Of a stretch of 56,453 nt of DNA, positions 44,434-53,142 are shown one piece after another (position 1 is the stretch's first letter; every line of letters begins with the position of its first letter). Location: the NCBI RefSeq assembly GCF_001280595.1, contig NZ_LITU01000040.1:1-56453 (forward strand). Reading direction: 5' to 3'. Both the position numbers and the translations under genes were made by a program. This DNA comes from Paenibacillus xylanivorans (GTDB lineage Bacteria; Bacillota; Bacilli; Paenibacillales; Paenibacillaceae). The notes under the pieces are model-generated. The model saw only the letters and a program-made list of their open reading frames with translations. It made no database searches and was not told the DNA's origin.

Positions 44434-45176
44434 ATCTCGGGACCCTGACGGGTCTCTCCTCTTTTCACAAAAAGAGTCTGCACACTTCCGTCTTCGCTGA
44501 TCTCCAGCAAGTTCAATTGAGCACCATAAGCACATCCGCCATCAATGCCAATCTTGTCTCCACTAGGGTCAAACCAGACACCTGGCTCGTTATGCAAGTT
44601 TTTGACTGGAGTGTGACCGAATACCACCGTCTCCTCAAGCGAGGTTGGTCTCGAATAGAACGGCTCCCGAATCCAAATGAAATCACGCTCTGACTGGGTC
44701 CGCCAATCCTCCACCTCCGGATTAATCCCGGCATGTACAAAGATATAACCAGGAATTTCATATACAAGGGGAAGCTGCTCCAAAAAACGAAGATGATGCT
44801 CATAGTGTGTACGGAGCCACTGTTTGGCTTCAGTATAAACACCCCAGTCCAACTGCTCATCATCCAAAGAAACCTCGACATAGCTTGCCAGCGTCTGTAA
44901 GCCGCCATTGCGAATCCAGTGTTTGTCATACTCCTCGACATCATGGTTCAGCGCCTTGACCATCATCGCATCATGATTTCCTTTGATCGCAATAATGTTG
45001 TACTGTTCGTGCATCTGCATAATCTGTTCCACGACCTCTTTGCTCTTCGGTCCGCGGTCGACATAATCACCTAACAAAATCAGCTCGTCCTGCTTCGGAT
45101 CGTATGCTGCCTGCTCAAGTAGAGCATTGAATTCGTCGTAACAGCCATGAATATCACTAATGACACATCTGCGAAT
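44430..45176 (-). CDS. PPP-type metallophosphatase, apparent ATT start
   Basis: A 248-residue serine/threonine phosphatase-like protein of the PrpE/bis(5'-nucleosyl)-tetraphosphatase type. Metal motifs occur in order: ISDIHGCYDEF (DxH), LLGDYVDRGPKS (GDxxDRG), IAIKGNHDAMM (GNHD), later FVHAGINP (His) and VVFGHTPV (GH). The first motif lies upstream of every ATG, GTG or TTG in frame; an in-frame TGA precedes it at about 45,198-45,200. The only start options are ATT 45174-45176 (GAGGAG eight bases upstream) or ATT 45180-45182. Starting at the usual codon TTG 45077 would lose the essential DxH motif. I therefore propose ATT, unless the base is an error. Confidence 0.8.
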   Translation of the reverse strand: MRRCVISDIHGCYDEFNALLEQAAYDPKQDELILLGDYVDRGPKSKEVVEQIMQMHEQYNIIAIKGNHDAMMVKALNHDVEEYDKHWIRNGGLQTLASYVEVSLDDEQLDWGVYTEAKQWLRTHYEHHLRFLEQLPLVYEIPGYIFVHAGINPEVEDWRTQSERDFIWIREPFYSRPTSLEETVVFGHTPVKNLHNEPGVWFDPSGDKIGIDGGCAYGAQLNLLEISEDGSVQTLFVKRGETRQGPEI

Positions 45177-45273
45177 GTGAATCTCTCCTCTCCCTGATCA
45201 CGCAAGAGTATAACCGGAACCTTGCTAGCAAGGCTCCAGCCATTTCAGAATACTAATTCCCGTTCAGTACCGA

Positions 45274-46281
45274 TTAATCCTGCTTTAAACCAAAGGCTTC
45301 CGCTATCAAGCTGAATGAGCGCAAACGATCCTCGAATGAGTGAATCGCTGATGCAATAATAACTTCATCCGCTTCATAGCGTTCAGCCATTGCTGTAATT
45401 TTGTCCTTCACTTGATCCGGTGTACCCACGATGGAAAAAGAACGGCGTTGACGAATCTGTTCCATCTCCATGGCCGTAAATGGATAGTTGTTCACCGTTT
45501 CCAGGGATGGGAATGAGTTCTGCTCCAGACCCCGGCCAAGCCGCAGGAAGAATAACTCATTGCTGCGAGCAAGATCAGCAGCCGCTTCCTCGGTCTCTGC
45601 ACAGAATGCCGACACCGCAATCATGGAATGGGGTTGGTCATTCAGGATGGAAGGCTTGAAATGTCTGCGATAATGCTTCATCGCTTCCTCCCCACCCGGC
45701 GTTCCAAAAAATTGGGCAAACGCGTAAGCGGTCCCTTGTGCCGCAGCAATTCGCGCACCTTCGGAACTGGAACCGAGCAACCATACTTCCGGAACAGTTG
45801 GTACGGATGGTCCGGCTACTAGGGAAGCAAAACGATGATCCTCCGGCAGCTGTTCATGAAAGTATCCACCCAGATCGGCAATCTGCTGCGGGAAGAATTG
45901 TACATTCGATGACTTCCCTTCATTCAGAGCCCTGCTGGCAATCGGCATGCCACCCGGTGCTCTGCCGATTCCAAGGTCGATTCGACCGGGGTGTAGCGCT
46001 TCCAGCAAACGGAAGTTCTCGGCGACTTTATATGCACTGTAATGAGGCAGCATAACGCCGCCTGAACCTACGCGAATTCGATCTGTATGTGCTGCAACGT
46101 GTGCAATCATAACTTCCGGACTGGAAAATGACAGCGCCCCGCTGCCGTGATGCTCCGACATCCAGAAGCGGGAGAATCCCAGTTCATCTGCATGTTTGGC
46201 AAGAGTTACAGTCTCCTGAAGGGTATCCTGTACCGTCCGTCCTTCATTAATATGTCCATGTTCAAGTACACTAAGTTTCAT
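45274..46281 (-). CDS. LLM-class flavin-dependent oxidoreductase
   Basis: A 335-residue bacterial luciferase-like TIM barrel that uses FMNH2. Visible family markers: LAKHADELGFSRFWMSEHHGSGAL, IRVGSGGVMLPHYSAYKVAENFRLLEALHPGRID split across adjacent motifs, and GIGRAPGG. The MsrC-like YwcH/YvbT group of Bacillus is the nearest I can name. The substrate is unknown. ATG 46281 has AAAGGAATG upstream. It is a single gene. Confidence 0.88.
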   Translation of the reverse strand: MKLSVLEHGHINEGRTVQDTLQETVTLAKHADELGFSRFWMSEHHGSGALSFSSPEVMIAHVAAHTDRIRVGSGGVMLPHYSAYKVAENFRLLEALHPGRIDLGIGRAPGGMPIASRALNEGKSSNVQFFPQQIADLGGYFHEQLPEDHRFASLVAGPSVPTVPEVWLLGSSSEGARIAAAQGTAYAFAQFFGTPGGEEAMKHYRRHFKPSILNDQPHSMIAVSAFCAETEEAAADLARSNELFFLRLGRGLEQNSFPSLETVNNYPFTAMEMEQIRQRRSFSIVGTPDQVKDKITAMAERYEADEVIIASAIHSFEDRLRSFSLIAEAFGLKQD

Positions 46282-46397
46282 CTATATTCATTCCTTTCGT
46301 CATCTGCGTTAGTGGCTGCATCTCCCATTGTAACATTATCGATTACAGTTTCAAAGGTTATCTGCTTCTCATTACACGTTTCGATCTACGATGAATA

Positions 46398-46436
46398 AAC
46401 AAATAACGTCACCAGCTTCTGAGCCGGTGACGTTAT
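46398..46436 (-). terminator. Terminator after the LTA synthase gene
   Basis: An 11-bp stem (ATAACGTCACC with GGTGACGTTAT, 46403-46413 and 46426-46436), followed on the minus strand by TTTGTTT. Confidence 0.8.
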
Positions 46437-46462
46437 GGTGCTTCATACATATAAAAATTCAA

Positions 46463-48400
46463 TTACGGTGCACGTTTGGGCAATAGCTTCACATACTCGT
46501 CAGACAGCCTCATCAAGCTGAGCACGTGCTCATAATCCGAACGGTACGGCTCAAGATCCGTGACGGGTTCGTACGTTTTTAACGAGTAGGCTGTTCCATC
46601 ATCAAAACCCGCACCCGGAATAAACATAATGTCATTATTCACAAAAGAACCTGTCGGCAAGTAATACCGGATACCAAACGCATTGTGGTCCATGTTAAGC
46701 AGATCGTGTCCAAAGGCTGTAAACTTCTCTTCCTTCAAGGAAATCCCCATCAGGTTCATCACCGTTGGCAAAATATCCAACTGACCGCCAGGCTGTTCAA
46801 TGATTTGCCCTTTTGCCTGTTTTGGCGTGTGGATCAGAAGCGGGATGTTGAAACGACTTACTTTACCGTCATATGGCACGTTGAGATTGGTCTGAATCTG
46901 CTGTGTAATCTCATCGTTTGCTGGCAGACCGAAATGGTCGCCATATATAACGAGTGTTGTATTATCCCATAACCCGTTTGCCTTGAGTTCATTGATCAGC
47001 TGACCTACCGCATAATCCGTATAATTGATCGCTTGCAAGTAATCATGCAGTAACGTATTGGTGATTGTGGCCGGGATGGTGATTCTCGCTCGGTCCGCAG
47101 GAACGGTAAACGGCGAGTGGCTGGAAGCTGTAATGAACTGAGCATAGAACGGCTGATTAGCAGCCTGATGCGCATCCATTTTTTCCACACCTACACGATA
47201 TAATTCCTCATCCGATGGTCCAAAATCATTGAACTTATCATTCTCGAAGCTGGGCTTGTCGAAGTACCGATTGAATCCAAGCGCCGGATACATTTTGTTC
47301 CGGTTCCAGAAGGTGACGTCATTGACGTGGAACGTCTCTGACTCATATCCTTCTTTGCCAAGCAGCTTTGGAAGACTTGGCAGATCACGGTCACTATACC
47401 CTGCTGACATGGGTACAACTCCGGTTGGATAGATGGATGTGTTCGACATGAACTCGGCATCCGACGTATTTCCCTGTCCGATCTGTTGGAAAAAATGAGA
47501 GAAATAATAGCTTTCTTTGGCCAGATCATTCAGAACCGGGGTTAATACCTGACCATCCAATGATGCATTAATTGGGAAGTTTTGAAATGACTCCAGTTGT
47601 AGGACAATCAGGTTGCTTCCCTTGGCCTGACCAAAATATTTCGTTTTGATGGCCGTGCTCTGACTGGACTTATCCTGGTACGGATACTTGCTAACCAGTT
47701 GATTAATCTTGTCGATCGTTTCGTTAATGTTGCCATTAGCAATGGCTTCATTCTCTTTGCTCGTCAGAATCGCTGATGACACCTGATAATTCAGGAAACC
47801 GAGATTTTCAGCACGAACCAGTTCATTATCAATCGTTTCTCCTTTGACAATGAAGCTGCCTGACAGCACGATGCAAAATGCAGCCGTAAGGGCTACACCC
47901 AACTTGCCCCAATACCGTCTCCGGCTTCTGCCAAAATGGAGTCCACTGTCGCGATAGCTGCTGTTACGAGCTGAGGCACGACGACTGCGCAAGATAAACC
48001 ATATCGGTAAAGCCAGTACGATGTCCACAAAAAACAGGAAGTGCTCAGGCCGTACCAAAGGTCCGATACTACCTCTCACCTGAGCAACCTGGCCAAGCTC
48101 GCTGAGTGCCGTGTATGTGGGAACCGAACTAAAATGTACGTTATAGAGTGTCGCCGCGAACAATACCAGCGAGAACAACACATTGAAGCCTCCGTACACT
48201 GCACGCTTCCAGCCTTTTGGCACGATCAGATCGAGGATACATACCACGGTCAGGGCCCCCAATGCGTCAGTAACGAAACCGATGCCGGACAGACCCTGGA
48301 AAAAGAAATACCGCAAAAGCGACAGCTTCAGCAGCATAAGAATAAATAACACGGCAAATAACGTCCGTGATGAGGTCCGCTCATTTTTGGAATTAAACAT
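46463..48400 (-). CDS. Lipoteichoic acid synthase-family sulfatase
   Basis: A 645-residue membrane enzyme of the LtaS family that polymerises glycerol phosphate onto a lipid anchor. About five N-terminal transmembrane helices (residues 10-190) precede an extracellular sulfatase-type domain. The metal-binding site is in VLQLESFQNFP (Glu) and the Thr nucleophile in QGNTSDAEF. Later VIYGDHFGLP supplies the Asp-His pair. ATG 48400 is preferred over TTG 48412 because the latter abuts the AAGGG site. It is monocistronic with a terminator. LtaS paralogues in Bacillus are expressed in growth or sporulation; which role this one has is unknown. Confidence 0.88.
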   Translation of the reverse strand: MFNSKNERTSSRTLFAVLFILMLLKLSLLRYFFFQGLSGIGFVTDALGALTVVCILDLIVPKGWKRAVYGGFNVLFSLVLFAATLYNVHFSSVPTYTALSELGQVAQVRGSIGPLVRPEHFLFFVDIVLALPIWFILRSRRASARNSSYRDSGLHFGRSRRRYWGKLGVALTAAFCIVLSGSFIVKGETIDNELVRAENLGFLNYQVSSAILTSKENEAIANGNINETIDKINQLVSKYPYQDKSSQSTAIKTKYFGQAKGSNLIVLQLESFQNFPINASLDGQVLTPVLNDLAKESYYFSHFFQQIGQGNTSDAEFMSNTSIYPTGVVPMSAGYSDRDLPSLPKLLGKEGYESETFHVNDVTFWNRNKMYPALGFNRYFDKPSFENDKFNDFGPSDEELYRVGVEKMDAHQAANQPFYAQFITASSHSPFTVPADRARITIPATITNTLLHDYLQAINYTDYAVGQLINELKANGLWDNTTLVIYGDHFGLPANDEITQQIQTNLNVPYDGKVSRFNIPLLIHTPKQAKGQIIEQPGGQLDILPTVMNLMGISLKEEKFTAFGHDLLNMDHNAFGIRYYLPTGSFVNNDIMFIPGAGFDDGTAYSLKTYEPVTDLEPYRSDYEHVLSLMRLSDEYVKLLPKRAP

Positions 48401-48504
48401 GGTCGCTTTCAACCCTTATCTGAAATTTTTACGTTCCTTTTACAAAACGTATATTTCAGTATAACAGTTTTAAGGTTGGTATTCCATGAGGGGATATGGA
48501 AATG

Positions 48505-50775
48505 TTACGCAATCGTCGATATATCGCCGTCCTGCCTGTTTTTGTTTTGGTCCTGCTTCTGTGCAAGGAGTGACGCCTGTGCGGCAGCAATACGAGCAAG
48601 CGGTATCTGTTCTGGCAGACAGCTTACATAATCCAGACCAATACGGTGGCAAAAAGCAATGGAAGCCGGATCGACTGCATTCTCGCCACAGATGCCTGCT
48701 TTTAGATGAGGTTTCCGAATTCGGCCCTGAACGAGGGCCATCTCTACCAGTTGCCCCACGCCGTCGATATCCAGTACCTGAAATGGATTGCTGAGCAGTG
48801 AGCGTTGTGGCTGGGCGAAATGAAAGAATGACTTCTCCGTATTGTGACGACTGTAACCGAACGTCATCTGTGTCAGTTCATCGGTGCCAAACGAGAAGAA
48901 GTCCGCATATCGGGCGATAGGAGCTGCGGTCAGTGCCGCTCGAGGAACTTCAATCCGTGCTCCCACTCTGTAAAGACAGTGCCGCTTCTCCTCTCCAAGC
49001 ACCTGGTCCGCTACATGATCCACTAGATCTCTCATGACCTGAAGTTCATTGGCATGACCCACCAAAGGAATCATGATCTCAGGCCGTACCCACTGCCCTT
49101 GGCGAATGCCCTTCACCGCTGCACGAAAAATGGCTTCAAGCTGCATATCGTAGATTTCCGGGAACACGGTTCCCAGTCTACAGTCCTGCTGTCCTAGCAA
49201 CGGATATTGTTCATGCAATTCCAGCACCCTGCGGATGACACGCTCAAGCTCCTGCACTTCGGTGGTGTTTTCCTCCAATGCCCTGAGAGCCAACTGTTCA
49301 CGTCGTTCGTTTAACCTTTCAATATCAGGCAGCAGCTCATACAGCGGCGGATCAAGCAATCTAATGGTTACCGGATAACCATCCATCGCTTCGAAGAGTT
49401 GTTCAAAATCAGCCTGCTGCATTGGCAACAGACGTTCCAGTCCACGCTTGCGCTCAGCTTCACTGTCTGCCAGAATCATTTTCTGTACAAAAGGAAATCT
49501 CGAAGCAGACAACAACAGTTGTTCTGTCCGACACAATCCAATGCCCTCAGCCCCTAACGCGCGGGCCTTCACGGCGTCCTTGGGATGATCCACATTAGAC
49601 AGTATTGTAAGCCCCTTCATTTCATCAGCCCATTCAAGCAGGAGCTGTAATTCGGGTGATAAATTTGAAGATACTTTCAGCAATTCTGTCACATGCCAAG
49701 GCTGGATACGCAATATTGCATCTTCTTTGGTGATTACCCCTTCATCTACAAGATCTACAGTACTCCTCAGCGTTGCCTGTGAGGTTAATCTCACTTCACT
49801 GATTTCCACAAGATACAGGGTCCCTAAATCCACAACAAATTCGATCTCCTGTACCTCTCCCGTGTGAGACTCCAGATAACTGCAAGCATCCTGTAAAAGA
49901 CTATACACTTCAGGCTCTTCACTCCGCAGTTGATCCAGTCCTTCATTCGAACACCTGGATGCAGCAGCTGAAACGTAATCACCTGTCATGCCTCGTTCCC
50001 CGGTACCCGGATGACGGGAATATACCGTGCCGATCCCGCTGCGGTCACCATGATCTCCACTAACCATCAACTGTATAAGAACTGCTGCTCCTTGAGATTC
50101 ATCGGAGAAATGAGAAGGCTTACGAAGAAGTTCTTGTTGGGAGTTTGGTCGTAGAACACGCTCTGAATCAGAAACTGCACGTATCGCTTCTTTTAACTGT
50201 AACTGCACATCCTGAGGGAAAGGATGACGTCCTCTCTCTTCTATTAAGCGTTTATATTCCGCGATGGCGAATTCTAGCTTCGCTTCATCGAGTATCGAGA
50301 TGTCTTCCAATTTCTCTTCAAATAGAGCATACGGAATATCATGTACCAGCTGACCATAATCCTGTAATAAAATCCGATAACAATTTAGGGCATACTCACG
50401 ATCATTCGTTTGCCTGGCGAGCCCCTCCACCGTCACATCATTCAGTCCTACATGAAGCAAAGCATGGGAAGCCGTATCACGGGAACACGTTTCACTTGAC
50501 CGAACGGCAAGCAGCAGTGGCGCTAAGGAATCGCCGAAGAATTTGCCTGATTGCTTCTCAAGATACTGAATTGCGCTGTCAATCTCTTGGGCTCCTTCAG
50601 CTGAAAGAGGTGCACGACGGGTACAGAACGCGCGACAGCCTTCCTTTGTTACAATGAACCCGGCCGGAACGGGCCAACCTGCCTGGAGCATCGCTGCAAG
50701 TCCAGCCCCTTTACTGCCCATCAGCCCTTTCATCTCTGCCGTACCTTCTTCCAATAGAACTACCCGTTTCGTCAT
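48505..50775 (-). CDS. Pyruvate phosphate dikinase-like protein lacking the phosphohistidine domain
   Basis: A 756-residue homologue of PPDK (usual length about 870-880). The N-terminal ATP-grasp-like half (1-350) has GSKGAGLAAM and TVYSRHPGTGERG. The Gln and Arg of the usual LQTR motif are replaced (LVEISEV, about 322-328). The swivelling phosphohistidine domain with its GGMTSHAA motif is absent: sequence passes from ILRIQPWHV (about 355-362) to LLEWADEMKG (about 379-388). The C-terminal PEP/pyruvate barrel keeps GLCRTE (412-417), TIRLLDPP (470-477), IEVPRAAL (608-615) and ICGEN with the catalytic Cys (696). GTNDLTQM reads GTDELTQM (630-637), and CGEHGGDP reads CGENAVDP. ATG 50775 has GGGAG upstream. 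Normal PPDK chemistry looks impossible. Confidence 0.8.
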   Translation of the reverse strand: MTKRVVLLEEGTAEMKGLMGSKGAGLAAMLQAGWPVPAGFIVTKEGCRAFCTRRAPLSAEGAQEIDSAIQYLEKQSGKFFGDSLAPLLLAVRSSETCSRDTASHALLHVGLNDVTVEGLARQTNDREYALNCYRILLQDYGQLVHDIPYALFEEKLEDISILDEAKLEFAIAEYKRLIEERGRHPFPQDVQLQLKEAIRAVSDSERVLRPNSQQELLRKPSHFSDESQGAAVLIQLMVSGDHGDRSGIGTVYSRHPGTGERGMTGDYVSAAASRCSNEGLDQLRSEEPEVYSLLQDACSYLESHTGEVQEIEFVVDLGTLYLVEISEVRLTSQATLRSTVDLVDEGVITKEDAILRIQPWHVTELLKVSSNLSPELQLLLEWADEMKGLTILSNVDHPKDAVKARALGAEGIGLCRTEQLLLSASRFPFVQKMILADSEAERKRGLERLLPMQQADFEQLFEAMDGYPVTIRLLDPPLYELLPDIERLNERREQLALRALEENTTEVQELERVIRRVLELHEQYPLLGQQDCRLGTVFPEIYDMQLEAIFRAAVKGIRQGQWVRPEIMIPLVGHANELQVMRDLVDHVADQVLGEEKRHCLYRVGARIEVPRAALTAAPIARYADFFSFGTDELTQMTFGYSRHNTEKSFFHFAQPQRSLLSNPFQVLDIDGVGQLVEMALVQGRIRKPHLKAGICGENAVDPASIAFCHRIGLDYVSCLPEQIPLARIAAAQASLLAQKQDQNKNRQDGDISTIA

Positions 50776-51026
50776 TACAGCGCTCCCATCTGCCATTACA
50801 TGGCTGTGCTTAAAAGGAAATTCGGTCGCTCGAATTGTCCTTTATCTAATGGTATGTCGCAATGTTGCAGTCAAGGACATTTGCTTCCTCTTTTTGTGCT
50901 TGAATTGAAGTTGTATGGCGGGTGCTCATATATGGTAATATAAAGCTTGACTCAATCTAACAAACTACATCCAATGACATACCTGCTTCAACCATGATCA
51001 ACTACGTATATAAGGAGTGTAAATCA

Positions 51027-51404
51027 ATGTTTACTCAAGTCGGACAAATTATGTTGTATGTAAACGATCAGGACAAGGCTCTTCAATTTTGGACGGAAAA
51101 AGCAGGTTTCCATATCGTTAATGAAGTCAATGGGAATGGCATGCGCTGGATCGAGATTGCTCCTGTGAAGGATGCCCAAACCACCATCATCCTGCACGAC
51201 AAGGAATTCGTTGCCAAAATGTCCCCTGAATTAAACCTTGGCACACCATCTCTTATGCTATTCACAGATAATCTGGATCAACTCTACACTCACTTATCCA
51301 ATAAACAAGTTACGGTTGGCGAGATTGTAACGATGCCTGGCGGAAGAGTATTCAACTTTGCAGATGACGAAAACAATTACTTTGCTGTTATGGAGAAAAA
51401 CTAA
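51027..51404 (+). CDS. VOC-family (glyoxalase/bleomycin resistance) protein
   Basis: A 125-residue protein with the paired beta-alpha-beta-beta-beta fold of vicinal-oxygen-chelate proteins. Typical parts: QVGQIMLYVNDQDKALQFW, RWIEIAP, and a final MPGGRVFNFADDENNYFAV. It lacks an obvious His at the first metal position (GQIMLYV). A chelating enzyme is therefore not certain; it may bind a ligand. ATG 51027 has AAGGAGTG upstream, chosen over the frame open from 50994. It is a single gene with a terminator. Confidence 0.85.
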   Translation: MFTQVGQIMLYVNDQDKALQFWTEKAGFHIVNEVNGNGMRWIEIAPVKDAQTTIILHDKEFVAKMSPELNLGTPSLMLFTDNLDQLYTHLSNKQVTVGEIVTMPGGRVFNFADDENNYFAVMEKN

Positions 51405-51432
51405 ATCTCCTGGCTTAAAGGTAATAACACAC

Positions 51433-51467
51433 AAAAAGCCCGTTCAGTTGTGAACAGGCTTTTTTTC
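51433..51467 (+). terminator. Terminator after the VOC gene
   Basis: An AAAAAGCC-GTTCA stem with a 4-nt loop is followed by seven T. Confidence 0.88.
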
Positions 51468-51851
51468 TGTATATTTTGCTCATATGCAAACCTGCCTGCA
51501 TACATCGCTGTTTTCCCATGTTGTTGCGCAGTACTTCCAAGTGATAGGCTACGTCAAGCCATAAACCGCAATATATCATCGATCTTCTTCCCATGGGATA
51601 TAACACCATAATTCATCCAGGTCATGTTCTATGAATATTCACTTGCATTTCCCTCGAATCTTTTGGGCTGATTTTGACTGGTCTTTAGCGGGTTCATCAT
51701 ACTTTAAATTCGTATGAATTCACCGGCATTCGCAGAGATTGTTGTTTTTCTGTGATTTTTTGTAGTTGTGTTTAGGGGATGAATCTACGTAGCAATCAAA
51801 TTGATTGAATAGTTTGGGTACCCAATTAAGTTGTACAAACCAGATTATAAC
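51468..51851. other. Intergenic stretch, no gene seen
   Basis: About 380 bp with no ORF supported by a ribosome site on either strand. It is AT-rich, with a run of T-rich blocks near 51,740-51,770. No family resemblance was found. Confidence 0.5.
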
Positions 51852-51890
51852 AAATAGTACCCCAGCCATAAAGGCTAGAGTACTATTTTT
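51852..51890. terminator. Hairpin at the 3' end of the yolD operon
   Basis: AATAGTAC...GTACTATT forms the outer stem with an AGCC/GGCT inner stem and T-rich flanks. It abuts the yolD stop on the minus strand. Confidence 0.6.
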
Positions 51891-52190
51891 AATTTTCCGC
51901 TGAAATAATCTCTTCTATTTTAATCCAACTGTAGTCCTCTTCTGCCCGGACCATCTTTATTCTCCTATTTGGCTTATCAATCGATGCGACACCCCCACGC
52001 ATAACCTCATCATCGAACGGATTGAAAACGGTCAATGTGACAGATCGGCGTTCTTGGTAAGACTCCAGGATTGCTTCTTCAATGAGCTGCATTTCCTGTT
52101 CGTCCAGAACCGGCTTCCCCCTTCTCGATGTTCAGGAAGAATTATGCGAGATCCCTCATATACACCATTCGCCGTCAATTTGCTTGCCAC
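51889..52190 (-). pseudogene. YolD-like protein gene with a one-base deletion
   Basis: The frame from GTG 52190 (GGAGGG site seven bases upstream) reads ASKLTANGVYEGSRIILPEHRE, a typical YolD N-terminus. The downstream frame carries the YolD C-terminal half (KPVLDEQEMQLIEEAI..., then VFNPFDDEV). They join if the run of five G at about 52,113-52,118 had one more G. YolD-like proteins (about 100-115 residues) accompany UV-damage Y-family polymerases. Here no polymerase gene is present. Third gene of a LexA-box-controlled operon. A deletion or a sequencing error would look the same. Confidence 0.75.
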
Positions 52191-52203
52191 ATTTCATCCC
52201 TCC

Positions 52204-52497
52204 TCAGTATTGGGTCCAATAGCTTAAATCGTTTGGCAGCGCCGGTATCGGTGCCTCTGGGAGCTTAGGCTTCTCCGACTCTCGTTCCCACCCTTCCAGG
52301 ATCACAATATTGGCCGTGTTAGACTTATCCTCCCAGTGTATGTATTCAGATGCAATTAGGGCGTCCAGGGCAGCCATAACATCGGGCTTGCCCTTACCCG
52401 TTTTGACCGTCAACTCGTGGACCATAGGCAACCGTCGCCGCCCGCTACTGTAGTTGTACAAGATCCTCAGTACCTTGCGTTGAAAATCCGTTAACAT
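52204..52497 (-). CDS. Small winged-helix-like protein of a LexA-controlled operon
   Basis: A 97-residue protein. Residues about 1-65 (LTDFQRKVLRILYNYSSGRRRLP, then PDVMAALDALIASEYIHW) look like a helix-turn-helix with a C-terminal wing. A Pro/Glu-rich tail follows (EKPKLPEAPIPALP). This is close to the DNA-binding region of LexA-like repressors in shape, but I cannot name a family. ATG 52497 is preceded by AAGGGG and starts one base after the stop of the upstream gene, so it is translationally coupled. Between the 67-residue unknown gene and yolD. Confidence 0.55.
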   Translation of the reverse strand: MLTDFQRKVLRILYNYSSGRRRLPMVHELTVKTGKGKPDVMAALDALIASEYIHWEDKSNTANIVILEGWERESEKPKLPEAPIPALPNDLSYWTQY

Positions 52498-52498
52498 G

Positions 52499-52702
52499 TT
52501 ATGCCCCTTCCCCTACCGTCTTGATTGGAAGCCATGCCAGCAACCCTGATTCTTTAAATGTTCGCGGTTGACCGGATAACAAATCATCTGCATTAATCAG
52601 CCCAGACCGAATGCTCTTAACTTGTATACGACGCTTGGTGATCTTCCCGCTTTGGTCCAAATAAATGATTTCCACTAACCAACCCAAGTACTTTACTGGC
52701 AT
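52499..52702 (-). CDS. Hypothetical protein, first gene of a LexA-controlled operon
   Basis: A 67-residue soluble protein with a beta-rich pattern (VKYLGWLVEIIYLDQSG, then KRRIQVKSIRSGLINADD). I do not recognise it. ATG 52702 has GGAGGG six bases upstream; the ATG at 52708 sits on that site. It is the first gene behind a promoter flanked by two LexA boxes and is followed without a gap by the winged-helix-like gene and yolD. A SOS-regulated role is inferred from these boxes. Confidence 0.55.
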   Translation of the reverse strand: MPVKYLGWLVEIIYLDQSGKITKRRIQVKSIRSGLINADDLLSGQPRTFKESGLLAWLPIKTVGEGA

Positions 52703-52719
52703 GTTCATCCCTCCATGTA

Positions 52720-52762
52720 AGAACGTTTGTTTGTATTATATGCGAACGCACGTTCTTTATAC
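52720..52762 (-). promoter_or_regulatory. SOS promoter with two LexA (DinR) boxes
   Basis: CGAACGCACGTTCT (52743-52756) matches the Bacillus LexA consensus CGAAC-4-GTTCG at nine of ten positions. AGAACGTTTGTTTG (52720-52733) is a weaker second copy. The minus-strand -10 TATAAT lies at 52735-52740, between the boxes, with a -35-like TTGTAT 18 bp upstream. Confidence 0.75.
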
Positions 52763-52767
52763 AACAA

Positions 52768-52806
52768 GAAAAAAGCCCCACTAGCGATATGCCAGTGAAG
52801 CCTCTT
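52768..52806 (-). terminator. Terminator-like hairpin upstream of the SOS promoter
   Basis: A wobble-rich stem (AGGCTTCACT with AGTGGGGCTT), followed on the minus strand by six T. It would insulate the SOS promoter from minus-strand reads arriving from the collagen-like remnant. Confidence 0.5.
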
Positions 52807-52942
52807 TAACTGATGCTTTCGGATTTGGGAAATATAATACCATAATTACCCTTCTACTTCAATCTGTTTCAACTGACGGCTAATAGGCATAGATTTAATG
52901 ACCTTTGTTTCCAAGGACAGCCACAAGCAGACCTGACAAAAT

Positions 52943-52976
52943 AAAAAAAGCCTGCCAGTTTTGATAACAGACAGGA
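52943..52976 (-). terminator. Terminator-like hairpin
   Basis: A CCTG(TC)...(GG)CAGG stem is followed on the minus strand by seven T. It lies downstream of the collagen-like remnant and between two gene-free stretches. Confidence 0.5.
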
Positions 52977-53142
52977 CCTTCTCAGAGAATTAGGGGGGGA
53001 GTTGATACCGGAGCTATGAATAGTCCCGTTGTTGTTTCTGATTAGTGTATCCTTAACCCTCACTAATTATACAATCAGGCACACTACTAGCAAATGTGTT
53101 TATATGCAATATGAACCGCCCGCTGTTTAAAGCAGGTGTCTA

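Noticed and set aside
51415..51609. 64-residue minus-strand frame beyond the VOC gene
   Set aside because: Overlaps the VOC terminator, lacks a ribosome site and has low-complexity composition.
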